Assembly: GCF_019670105.1 (NCBI RefSeq)
Contig: NZ_AP023032.1
Location: 2,536,972-2,600,971, forward strand
Source: Agarivorans albus
Lineage (GTDB): Bacteria > Pseudomonadota > Gammaproteobacteria > Enterobacterales > Celerinatantimonadaceae
DNA: 64,000 nt
Direction: 5' to 3'
The notes beneath the pieces were generated by a model. That model saw only the letters and a list, made by a program, of their open reading frames with translations. It did not search any database and had not been told where the DNA came from. This document shows, one piece after another, positions 27,037-35,445 of this stretch. A program made the position numbers and the translations under genes. Position 1 is the first letter of the stretch. Every line of letters begins with the position of its first letter.

Positions 27037-28146
27037 TTACTGCTTCACTATCTGGCCTTGCTTGTGGTCCCAGCACCAATAATTATCTTGGCTAATGTTA
27101 ACCCCGCCTCGCCAAAAATTTAGCTGAGAAGAAAGCTCTTTAAGCATTGCGCCCTCAAGCGCCTTAAGCCCTGCATCGGTGACAGTGTAACTAGCATCCA
27201 TGCTCCAGTGTTTGTCATCCTTGTTGTCAATTTTTACACAAGGAGGAGTTAACAGAGACAAACAGTAAAGCTCTTTGCTTAACCAAGCATCCCCAAGAAA
27301 AGGCGCATCTTCTAAGGTTTGCAAGTTTACAAATAGTCGCCCAAGCTTTATCTCAGAGTCTTCCATAATTTGTTGATAACGCAGATCCGCAACGAACTCT
27401 TCTTCACCCTGATATTGAGATTGCTGACGAAGATTACTCTGCAAAATAGGCAACTCTTGCATTGGTTTAGCCAAAGACTCAAGAATGTGCAATTGCGTAA
27501 GACTTAACCCCTTATCTAGCCAAGGATACTCTTGGGCAAAACGCAGCAAAGCATTCGCCATAAATGGTAGTGGTGATAATGGTTCGAGGAGTAAATGATT
27601 GAGTTGCTCAGGGGTGTTGGCTGCGAGTGCCAGCCATACCCTTTTGCCTAGTTCTAATTGCTCAACACTAAGCGTTTGTCTGTTTGGATAAAGTGCTTCA
27701 AGCTGGCTAATCGAAAGGTTTCCTAGGCCATGGAAATAATCAAGATCTGGATGCTCACCAATACAAATAATTCGAAATTGCTTGGTTAGTTCGGGATGTT
27801 TGGCTAAATGAAATAAACATTCAGCTAACTGCAATTGATCATAGAGATCGTGTTCAAACCACAACACAACCTCTTTGTAATGGCTTAGCTTATCTAAAAC
27901 AGCTTGGCGCTGAACAAAATCATCCAAGATCTGCTGTTCACTGATCTCCATTGCAGGCAAAGGGCTAGGCAAACTTATTGTTTCATGAATGAAACTAGCG
28001 CGAGCTTTTAGATAAGCTTGCCCTTCTACAGCAACAATTGGCCCGTCATGCAATACGTCTCGCCAACACAGTATCTCACCTTGGACAATACTTGATTGCT
28101 TAAGCATGTCTCCAACGCTATCGCCGTTGGTAATGTGTAATTGCAT
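27037..28146 (-). CDS. DUF1835 domain-containing protein
   Basis: 369 residues. The N-terminal MQLHITNGDSVGDMLKQSSI with ILCWRDVLHDGP is the DUF1835 signature, and VLWFEHDLYDQLQLAE follows at about residue 94. The C-terminal half is a helical DUF3658-like region with YTVTDAGLKALEGA, resembling a small winged-helix segment. Function not established for the family. The start at 28146 is 61 nt from the end of the MscS-fusion operon, same strand; it may be a distal cotranscribed gene, but nothing ties its function. Confidence 0.8.
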   Translation of the reverse strand: MQLHITNGDSVGDMLKQSSIVQGEILCWRDVLHDGPIVAVEGQAYLKARASFIHETISLPSPLPAMEISEQQILDDFVQRQAVLDKLSHYKEVVLWFEHDLYDQLQLAECLFHLAKHPELTKQFRIICIGEHPDLDYFHGLGNLSISQLEALYPNRQTLSVEQLELGKRVWLALAANTPEQLNHLLLEPLSPLPFMANALLRFAQEYPWLDKGLSLTQLHILESLAKPMQELPILQSNLRQQSQYQGEEEFVADLRYQQIMEDSEIKLGRLFVNLQTLEDAPFLGDAWLSKELYCLSLLTPPCVKIDNKDDKHWSMDASYTVTDAGLKALEGAMLKELSSQLNFWRGGVNISQDNYWCWDHKQGQIVKQ

Positions 28147-28207
28147 CAGCTGTTCCCTCGTTGAGTTTGCCTCAGCTTAACAAACTTCTATAAGGGAACA
28201 AACGCCA

Positions 28208-31051
28208 CTATGCATCATTAAGTAACGGGGTTTCCAACTCTGGTTCTATTACCTCAAGTTCCTGCTTAATTTCAGCATCTAAACGCCAAATAGCTTGCCA
28301 AACTAAATCGGTAGTTGTAGCGGTGTCATCTACCCCATGCACCAGCTTTATTTGATAATCCACATTGTCAGAGCCTATGCTAGCTACATCAATATAAACC
28401 CGATTAACGGCGTCAATAGCCATAAGGGCGGCTTCTATCCGCGGGATCACCTGCAAGGGTTCTAACTGTTTATTTACTGAGGCAGAAAAACCACCTGTCA
28501 CAATCTGTCCACTGCTACTCACATTGTTTAAATTGGCGTTTGCCAAAGTATTGTTCGGGATAGAATAGAGGGTATTGTCAGCCGTTTTTACCTTAGTAGT
28601 ACGCCAGTTCATGTCTATCACTTCGCCTACAATTGGCCCACCATAGCCACCTAGACTAATCCAATCTCCAAGCTTAAACGGCTTCTCCAAGCTAATAGCA
28701 ATGCCCGAGAAAATATTCACAAGGTTTGATTGCAAAGCTAAGCCCAGGATCATTGCCACCAAGCCAGACGTTGCTAATAGGCTGGTTAGCTCTCGTTGGT
28801 ATACAAAAGAGAGAATCGCAAATATCGCTCCTATGTATGCTAAGCCACGAGTTAAGTGGCGCATAATTCGTGGAACTTGGCGGCCACTGCGCTTTTCTAT
28901 GGGGTCCCAAAGCAACACATCAATTAACAAAGCTAAGGTCGAGGCCAACAGTAGCCACCACAATACGTCGAAACAATTGCTAGCAAACAGCTGATTAGTA
29001 TTAGGATAAGCTTGCGCTAACCAATCTAAAAACAAGGGCTCAGCGGAAGCTATAAACAAGGCGTATAAAAGCTTGTTACCTAAGCCATAAGCTCTAGATA
29101 GCTGACCCAGTATCTTAAAGTCTAAAACCAATGCGTAAAGTAACCACGCCAATACACTGCTATAAAAGATTATCTGCTGCCATTGTGCGGGAATACGCCC
29201 CCTTAGGCTTAATACATTTTCTTGTACTGGCGTTAGAGAATTAAACCGAGAAAACTCCACAGCTTGTCTGTCTGAATGTAAATACTTGGGATCACCTAAA
29301 CTGCGTTTACGTAAGGTATCTTGAAAAGACAAAGTGCTGCCTTGGCGCCACTGGCTGGTGTCAAATTGAACCTTATGCTGGTTGGTTTGGTTTTTATGTA
29401 GGCTGGTTTGGCCGAGCCCAACAATATCTGATACATAAATAAGCTCACTTCTTGGCAGCGTAGTATGCCTAAAACTTACGCCCAGTTGGTATTCTCCAAA
29501 GGCTGCTCTACCGGGTTTTGCATCTGCTAGAAAAGTGCCTTCCACCTGATAAAGCTGGTAAGTACTTTGGCTTGTAAAATTAGACTCTATTGGTTCTTGT
29601 AAGCCCAAATCACCTACCGAGTTCAAAAACACGATGTCTTCGGCTTTTACCCCAGGTGTGCTTCTAAACCAAAGTTTAAATTTAGCTTTGAAGGTCATAT
29701 CTATGGTGGAAAACTCGCTAATGTTTTGCATTTCAATGCCGGTATACACCACATCAGTTCGGCGCACCGCAAGGTTTTCGTCATTAACATCTTGCAGCTG
29801 AATCGGCGCAGAAACAAAAGCCCCGCCACTAAACAAGCCCACTTGCATAGGGCGTAATACGTTGCCTTGCGAGTCAAAATACAAAGAGTGGGTTAAACCC
29901 TGAACAGCATTATTGGGTGAATCAAAACCAGTTAAGTGATTTTTTATCGCTGCTCTTTGGCTAGCTATATTAAGCTGGCTAAACTCATCGGCCCCGCCTG
30001 CTTCACCGCTTGCTGCATCTATTGCGGCCGATACGATAGTTGCTGCATCATAATATGCGGCCGAAACACCACTAGGCTCATAACCAAAACCTTTATGAAA
30101 GCTTTGATAAAAAAGTTGAGTTGATTCGCTGGCTACATCAAACAAGATAGGACTAACGGCGAACACCCCATTAGTATAATAACCAGATACTTCTCTCTCT
30201 TGGCTTCGATGTTTAAAACGCTCGGGGAAACTTTGCTTACCAATAGAAGAACTGCCAATAAACAGCCAATTTGGATGTTGCTGCTTTAAATGGCTAACTA
30301 GCGTTTCACCTTCTACATCATGCACCGCTAAGAACACTGCTCCGGTGTGGCCAAACTCACTAATTTTTTGGCTTATTAGCTCGGCTTGTTTAGCGATGTC
30401 TCTTTTTAAATCCACCCCTAAACTCAGCGTTTGAATCGCTAGCAGTTCAGCTCTATTAAGAAAAGAATCTGCTAACGACTCGCCAAATTTATCTTGGCTA
30501 TAGATTAATACCGCTTTGTCTTTAGCTAGGCTTGCAACGTAGTCGGCAACAAACTTACCTTGTAAATGGTTATCTGGAATAACCCTAAAAGCCCAGTCAT
30601 TATTCTGGGTGATCTCAGTTGCGGTGGCTGAGCCCCCAACCATGGGTAAACCAGCACGTTGGTAAATACTGGCGGCCTTAATCGAGGTAGCCGATGCTCG
30701 GTGCCCTAATACGGCAACTACATTGTTAGTTGCAGCTAACTGCTTCGCAATTAGCTGTGCTTTGCTTTTGTCATTAGCATCATCGTATTGCTGAACAACA
30801 ATGGCTACTTGGTTATCTTGCCGCTGGCTATTATGGAGATCAGCATAAAGTTGAGCACCGTGAACCATTGATAAACCTTTGTCGGCTTCATTGCCCGACA
30901 TTGGCCCAACCACCGCCAGTATTACACTATTTGTTCCACTGTCGCTTATCCACCGCTGCAAGTGCTCATAACTAGTAACTAAGGCGCTTGCGACAACACA
31001 TAAACAAGCAAGCGCAAGTATGCGTCTACGTAAATTCCATCTAATAGCCAA
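28208..31051 (-). CDS. Periplasmic-binding-receptor / MscS channel fusion
   Basis: 947 residues in several parts. A signal anchor occupies about 8-25. A type-1 periplasmic binding domain of the branched-chain amino-acid family covers about 42-420 (VILAVVGPMSGNEADKG; GHRASATSIKAA; FIGSSSIGKQSFPERF). A beta-rich segment at about 432-545 (VVYTGIEMQNISEFSTIDMTF, KLWFRS, GTFLAD, FGEYQLGVSFRH) has the look of the extracellular domain of pentameric ligand-gated channels. Membrane spans follow at about 627-645, 660-680, 693-714 and 733-752. The MscS pore helix and beta domain lie at 755-860 (TSGLVAMILGLALQSNLVNIFSG; PFKLGDWISL). The start is TTG at 31051 with AGGAAG 7-8 nt upstream. It is last in a four-gene operon. 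I infer a ligand-gated MscS-type channel; the middle-domain call is pattern-based. Confidence 0.8.
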   Translation of the reverse strand: MAIRWNLRRRILALACLCVVASALVTSYEHLQRWISDSGTNSVILAVVGPMSGNEADKGLSMVHGAQLYADLHNSQRQDNQVAIVVQQYDDANDKSKAQLIAKQLAATNNVVAVLGHRASATSIKAASIYQRAGLPMVGGSATATEITQNNDWAFRVIPDNHLQGKFVADYVASLAKDKAVLIYSQDKFGESLADSFLNRAELLAIQTLSLGVDLKRDIAKQAELISQKISEFGHTGAVFLAVHDVEGETLVSHLKQQHPNWLFIGSSSIGKQSFPERFKHRSQEREVSGYYTNGVFAVSPILFDVASESTQLFYQSFHKGFGYEPSGVSAAYYDAATIVSAAIDAASGEAGGADEFSQLNIASQRAAIKNHLTGFDSPNNAVQGLTHSLYFDSQGNVLRPMQVGLFSGGAFVSAPIQLQDVNDENLAVRRTDVVYTGIEMQNISEFSTIDMTFKAKFKLWFRSTPGVKAEDIVFLNSVGDLGLQEPIESNFTSQSTYQLYQVEGTFLADAKPGRAAFGEYQLGVSFRHTTLPRSELIYVSDIVGLGQTSLHKNQTNQHKVQFDTSQWRQGSTLSFQDTLRKRSLGDPKYLHSDRQAVEFSRFNSLTPVQENVLSLRGRIPAQWQQIIFYSSVLAWLLYALVLDFKILGQLSRAYGLGNKLLYALFIASAEPLFLDWLAQAYPNTNQLFASNCFDVLWWLLLASTLALLIDVLLWDPIEKRSGRQVPRIMRHLTRGLAYIGAIFAILSFVYQRELTSLLATSGLVAMILGLALQSNLVNIFSGIAISLEKPFKLGDWISLGGYGGPIVGEVIDMNWRTTKVKTADNTLYSIPNNTLANANLNNVSSSGQIVTGGFSASVNKQLEPLQVIPRIEAALMAIDAVNRVYIDVASIGSDNVDYQIKLVHGVDDTATTTDLVWQAIWRLDAEIKQELEVIEPELETPLLNDA

Positions 31052-31071
31052 AACAGTCTTCCTTAACGGTT

Positions 31072-32109
31072 TTATTCAAAGTAGTTATTGGTGGCGCGGG
31101 CAAAAGCTTCTAGTACTTTTGGCACTTTGATATCGCGAGCTTCAAGTGCTTGATGACGCAGAGCTACCACGTATTGTTTCGATATAGCCACTGGCATCTG
31201 TGACAAACTAGCGGGATCTTCCACTAAGCGAATAGCCCGCTCGAAAGCTATCTCTCCCTGCTCAAAGGGTGAAGCTCCAATTGAGAGCATGACCCCGTCT
31301 TCAGAGTTAAATGCATTGATACCAACAATCGGTAGCGTTGAATTTGCTTCGGTCCATTGCGCCACTTCTTCAGCAGAGGCAAAGCTTTCGCTACCGTCAC
31401 TAAACAGTTTACGGTAGCCGCCAACTAGCAAAAATTGGTACTTGCCGTTAAGTGATAGAACAGCTTGCTTCCACTGTTCGAAGGTTTTAACCCCAAGGTG
31501 CCCTTGGTATTCAAGTGGCGCCCACTCTTGCCTTGCTAGGTAACCCGCATCAAGCTTGGCCGAAGTTGAACTATCGGAGAGGTAAACAACACTCCCTTTC
31601 AAGCTGCCAAGTCTAGGCTGGCTTTCTACCAATAACCTTAATACTTCTTTAATTGCCGACACCGATTTACGTTCGAGTATGCCTGTCACATTGTCAGCAT
31701 CCTGATAACCATAGGCTTCAAGCTCAGCATTTACCCCGGCAAACACAATCTGAATCGCTTCGTTGCCAATATAGTCGGTAGCAACTAAGCGCTGAGCATC
31801 GTCATCAATAACCAGTAATACATTGGGTTGGTAGTTATCGACTACCCGTTTAGCAACCGTTGCAGCGCGTTTCTTAGCGGCTTCGCTAGATTGATTTTTG
31901 GTATTCATGTAGTGATAGCGAATATCAACATTCATGTGGGCGCGCTTGGCTCTGTCTATGCCTTGGTTAACTGTGCGAGTCCAGGCATAGTCGGTTTCGT
32001 AGCTATGCAGAATGAGGATTCTTGGCCTTGAAGCCCCCTCCACGACTATCACTCCGATAGTAGCAACGAGAAAGCTCAGCATAATGACGCTTAACAGTAA
32101 CTTTTTCAT
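31072..32109 (-). CDS. Periplasmic substrate-binding protein, ABC-sugar-binding-like
   Basis: 345 residues. The signal peptide covers about 1-26 (MKKLLLSVIMLSFLVATIGVIVV). The mature part is a two-lobe type-1 binding fold: RILILHSYETDYAWTRTVNQGI, PNVLLVIDDDAQRLVATDYIGN, VVYLSDSSTSAKLD, TLPIVGINAFNSEDGVMLSIGAS. It resembles PF04392-type binding proteins. The ATG at 32109 overlaps the preceding stop as TAATG, so it is translationally coupled. No ABC permease or ATPase is nearby, which suggests it feeds ligand to the SLC13-like transporter or the receptor channel rather than an ABC importer. Confidence 0.8.
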   Translation of the reverse strand: MKKLLLSVIMLSFLVATIGVIVVEGASRPRILILHSYETDYAWTRTVNQGIDRAKRAHMNVDIRYHYMNTKNQSSEAAKKRAATVAKRVVDNYQPNVLLVIDDDAQRLVATDYIGNEAIQIVFAGVNAELEAYGYQDADNVTGILERKSVSAIKEVLRLLVESQPRLGSLKGSVVYLSDSSTSAKLDAGYLARQEWAPLEYQGHLGVKTFEQWKQAVLSLNGKYQFLLVGGYRKLFSDGSESFASAEEVAQWTEANSTLPIVGINAFNSEDGVMLSIGASPFEQGEIAFERAIRLVEDPASLSQMPVAISKQYVVALRHQALEARDIKVPKVLEAFARATNNYFE

Positions 32110-33956
32110 TATATAAGCCCCATGCTTTGCCAATAAGGAATGCTGAGATAAACCGCTACAAGTTTGAACAGGTATATCAGTACATTCATTTTCATCAACT
32201 TGGCTTCATCATTACTCACAATGCCGGTGGTTAAACTTAAAAACTGCATGTAATAAGAAGCCTGGAACGGCCAAAAGAAGCTTTCTGAAAGGAACAATAT
32301 TAGGAAACCAATCACCCAAGGATTCACCCCCACTTCTATGGAAGCAGGAATAAGTAAGGTAGCTAGAATAATCACCGTTGCATTGATTGGCAGTATTAAA
32401 CGAATAAGACTCACGATAACAGCCAACAACACCACAAACAGTGCCAAGCTTTCTTGCATGTAAGCAGCCAACCAATAGATTTTCCCAGTAAGCCAAGTAT
32501 CTAGCTCTACTTGATGAATAATGTCGACCACACCAATTAGCGAGCCTAAGAACACAAGAAAGCTCCAATCAATTTTAGTTCTAAACTGGTTGGGATCTAA
32601 AAAACCAAACATCATCAAATAGAACAGAATGGCTAAGGCAACCCAAGCAACTTCGATACGGTGAATATTGGCAAATAACAGAGCCGATATAAGCACGATT
32701 AGACCAAGAATTGACGACCACTCGGCAGGGTTTAGCGAACCAAGGGTTTTAAGCTGCTGCAGGCTTGTAGTTTTTGGCAGCTTTAGACTTTGTTTATTGC
32801 GATAAACCCAGCACAAAGAAACAGCGTACAGCGCTAACAGCACCATGCCACAAACCAATGCCGCAAGTAGCCAATCTAGCCATTGGAAATACTGCTGAAC
32901 TTGCTGTGGCAACATGCCTAATACGATAAAGTTTACCGACTTACTACTAACAAAAATTGGCGACAGTAAGCTTGCGCCAAATAGCAGGCTGGCCTTTAAC
33001 CTCGGTCCCTCTTGCTCACGCGCTTCTTTACTCGCCCCACTCAACAAATCTTTTAAGAACGGCGCAACAATGGTTACCCTACCATTAACGGTAGGCACAA
33101 CCGGTGTAAGCAATGCGCCAACACTAAAAAAGCTGATGTTATACCAAATTTTGGAAGCAGGACCGATTAACAGTAGATGCAACAACATACGATAACTTAA
33201 ACCCGATGAGCGGATTACCGCGCTCAAGCCAAGTATGCTCAAAGCCATAAAAAAGCTGTTGCTCGAGAAGCCGGAAAACGCCGATTCACTGGTGGTAATT
33301 CCCAGCAATACAGCACTTAATACAGCAAATAACCCAGGCACATAATCTGGTAGTAAACGAAAGATCCACATTACCGAACATATGCCAAGGATTGACGCAA
33401 AGTAGATTGCATCTTGATGCAATGGTTGCTGGCTAAGTATTAAGCCCCAATAAATCATTAAAGGGGTTATTATCGCAAACAACCAACCAATGATCTGGCG
33501 ATAGCCCACTTCAATGTCATGTTTAGGGCTTAAGTCGACTTCAATATGCGTTTGCCCCGCAAGGCGAGAGTGGAAGCTGTCGAGCAATGATTGTTTAAAA
33601 CTACTGTAGGCTTCTAGAGTAAGTATCGCCGCCAAGGGTAAAACCACCAGCTCGGCACTCTCTACTACCTCAATATCGTAGATGTAACTGCGCATACCTA
33701 GTGCCGACTCTTCGCCGAAGAATCCGCTAATAGGCCCTTTAACCTGATCTTTATTGGTGGTTTGTAGCTCACCTTCTAGTAAGTAATATAGGTTGTTCGC
33801 GTCTTCTCCCGAGCGGCAAACAACCTCACCAGGCGCTAATTTCACAACTGTAATATTTGCTAACAGTCGAGCGAGGTCTTCTTTCTGGCAGCCAGAAAAA
33901 GCGGGGTTACTTTTTAAAAACTGACTTAAAACTTGTAGCTTTTCCGGCATAATCAT
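32109..33956 (-). CDS. Cyclic-nucleotide-domain / SLC13-type anion transporter fusion
   Basis: 615 residues. An N-terminal cNMP-binding domain covers about 1-135 (PGEVVCRSGEDANNLYYLLEGEL; GFFGEESALG). It is followed by about 11 membrane spans of the SLC13/DASS (citrate-transporter-like) superfamily; VPTVNGRVTIVAPFL and LPINATVIILATLLIP occupy the two substrate/sodium loop positions. The ATG at 33956 overlaps the lipoprotein stop as ATGA. In the cNMP domain the phosphate-cassette arginine is not clear (GEESALGMRSYIY), so ligand binding is uncertain. The fusion suggests transport gated by an intracellular signal. Second in the operon. Confidence 0.82.
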   Translation of the reverse strand: MIMPEKLQVLSQFLKSNPAFSGCQKEDLARLLANITVVKLAPGEVVCRSGEDANNLYYLLEGELQTTNKDQVKGPISGFFGEESALGMRSYIYDIEVVESAELVVLPLAAILTLEAYSSFKQSLLDSFHSRLAGQTHIEVDLSPKHDIEVGYRQIIGWLFAIITPLMIYWGLILSQQPLHQDAIYFASILGICSVMWIFRLLPDYVPGLFAVLSAVLLGITTSESAFSGFSSNSFFMALSILGLSAVIRSSGLSYRMLLHLLLIGPASKIWYNISFFSVGALLTPVVPTVNGRVTIVAPFLKDLLSGASKEAREQEGPRLKASLLFGASLLSPIFVSSKSVNFIVLGMLPQQVQQYFQWLDWLLAALVCGMVLLALYAVSLCWVYRNKQSLKLPKTTSLQQLKTLGSLNPAEWSSILGLIVLISALLFANIHRIEVAWVALAILFYLMMFGFLDPNQFRTKIDWSFLVFLGSLIGVVDIIHQVELDTWLTGKIYWLAAYMQESLALFVVLLAVIVSLIRLILPINATVIILATLLIPASIEVGVNPWVIGFLILFLSESFFWPFQASYYMQFLSLTTGIVSNDEAKLMKMNVLIYLFKLVAVYLSIPYWQSMGLI

Positions 33957-34699
33957 CGGCAATACTGCTCCGTTGGGATAACAGCATGTACCTGATACTC
34001 TGCCCCCGGCGCAATAATGTATTCACTAGCACCTTGTTTAGATTGAGGGTTTCCCCAGTCGTAGGTGTAACCTAAGCCTGTCCATGGAACACCTGCAGAC
34101 TCTCGAAAACTCTTGAAGTATAAAGCTTGATAGAAGCCCGGATAATCGTTAATCCCCTTCACCTCATTGGCTATTTGGCTGGCATCTAGCTTACAACTCT
34201 GGTCGTCAATTTCAGGGTCGACACAAGGCCTAAATAGGTCTTCTGGCGCAACATACAACTCTACAAAAGCATTGTAATCCCAGCTTGGGTCTAAACCTAG
34301 GTATTGCTTTAAACGCAGCTCAAGATCGCTTTGCGAAACGGTTTTATTATCAGACAGGTACTGACTGCAGAACTGCTGAAGTTGCGGAGCAAGGCTCACC
34401 CATATTGGATAATTTGGATTAGTAGAACTGTGGGTATTTGGCAAAACAAATTTGTCGATGGCACCCTGGCTTTTCCAAGTGAGTACCAGCAGTTTGTCGC
34501 CTTGTTCATTCCATTGCAGCAGTTCGTTGTTAGCATTTACGGCAAACAAATTAGTGCTAACATCTTCAGGTTGAGGAAATGCAGCCTGCTTAACTGCTAA
34601 ATCGTAGGCGGAGTTAGGTTGCTCGAGTGATTGGCTACAACCTGTCATAAGGCATACAGATAAGGTGCAAGCAAGTGCAGAAAAAGTGAATTGATTCAA
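33953..34699 (-). CDS. Lipoprotein of unknown function, first gene of channel operon
   Basis: 248 residues. Lipoprotein signal with LMTGC (Cys21). No known family recognised. Visible features: VLTWKSQGAIDKFVLPN, PIWVSLAPQLQQFC, an FRPCVDPEIDDQSC Cys pair likely to form a disulfide, and a C-terminal PWTGLGYTYDWGNP stretch rich in aromatics. The start is TTG at 34699 preceded by AAGGACATATT. It overlaps the transporter gene by ATGA, so it is an integral operon member. Probably a periplasmic accessory to the binding protein and channel. Confidence 0.7.
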   Translation of the reverse strand: MNQFTFSALACTLSVCLMTGCSQSLEQPNSAYDLAVKQAAFPQPEDVSTNLFAVNANNELLQWNEQGDKLLVLTWKSQGAIDKFVLPNTHSSTNPNYPIWVSLAPQLQQFCSQYLSDNKTVSQSDLELRLKQYLGLDPSWDYNAFVELYVAPEDLFRPCVDPEIDDQSCKLDASQIANEVKGINDYPGFYQALYFKSFRESAGVPWTGLGYTYDWGNPQSKQGASEYIIAPGAEYQVHAVIPTEQYCR

Positions 34700-35040
34700 A
34701 ATATGTCCTTGTTTGAAAGCGGCAAATCCTTTGCCTTATAACCAAAAGCGAGATAACGCTTAAGGCTTAGCTCTTAACCAGCAATAGTTGCTAATTACTT
34801 GTTAATAACAATAAATTAGCTTTGGTAAGATTATATTGCTAATAGGAATATCACAAACATCAATAAAATACTGCTTTAAGGCTATTTTTTGTAAAGGCAA
34901 GCTGTATCGCCACATGAACACCCAGATAGGCAGTTTAGCATTTTCATAACAAGGCCTTGTTTAAAGATTAAACTGGTTATACCAATATGATATAAAAGTA
35001 TGGATGTTTGATAGAAATTAAACCTAGGAGGACTTGAAAA
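34700..35040. other. Divergent promoter region
   Basis: A 341-bp AT-rich gap between the channel operon and the GFA gene. It contains a strong TAGGAGGA ribosome-binding site for the GFA gene and several AT-rich -10-like stretches (e.g. GATATAAAAGTA near 34990). I see no small gene. Confidence 0.45.
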
Positions 35041-35445
35041 ATGAGTAACATCAACGGAAGTTGCCTATGTGAAGCTGTGCGGTTTGAAGCCCAAGACAAG
35101 TTTCAGCAATTTCATCTCTGTCATTGCGATCAGTGTAAGAAAATGTCCGGTAGCGCACATGTGTCAAACCTATTTATTAGGCCGGAATTTTTCAAGTGGC
35201 TGGCTGGTGAAAACCTGGTCGCTAGGTACGATGTTCCTAAGCGGAGCATAACTAATGCTTTTTGTAAGCAGTGTGGTAGTGCAGTGCCCTATTTATCGAG
35301 TACTAAGCAGTGGGTAATTGTGCCGGCTGGCGGCCTAAACAATTGCCCTAGTTTAAAACCGCAAGACCATATTTTTACCAACGAGAAAGCTGAATGGTAC
35401 AAAGATATTGAAGAAATAGCTCAGTATCCTCATTTTCCAGATTAA
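35041..35445 (+). CDS. GFA/CENP-V family zinc-binding protein
   Basis: 134 residues with the glutathione-dependent formaldehyde-activating (GFA) fold cysteines: GSCLCEAVRF (C-x-C), HLCHCDQCKKMSG, and FCKQCGSAVPYL. These bind structural and catalytic zinc. Substrate unknown; most family members do not act on formaldehyde. Its stop overlaps that of the converging diguanylate cyclase gene. Confidence 0.88.
   Translation: MSNINGSCLCEAVRFEAQDKFQQFHLCHCDQCKKMSGSAHVSNLFIRPEFFKWLAGENLVARYDVPKRSITNAFCKQCGSAVPYLSSTKQWVIVPAGGLNNCPSLKPQDHIFTNEKAEWYKDIEEIAQYPHFPD

Noticed and set aside
35442-35445. Overlapping convergent stop codons of the GFA and cyclase genes as a fused gene or frameshift
   Set aside because: The genes are on opposite strands and both complete; the 4-nt overlap is ordinary compact packing.
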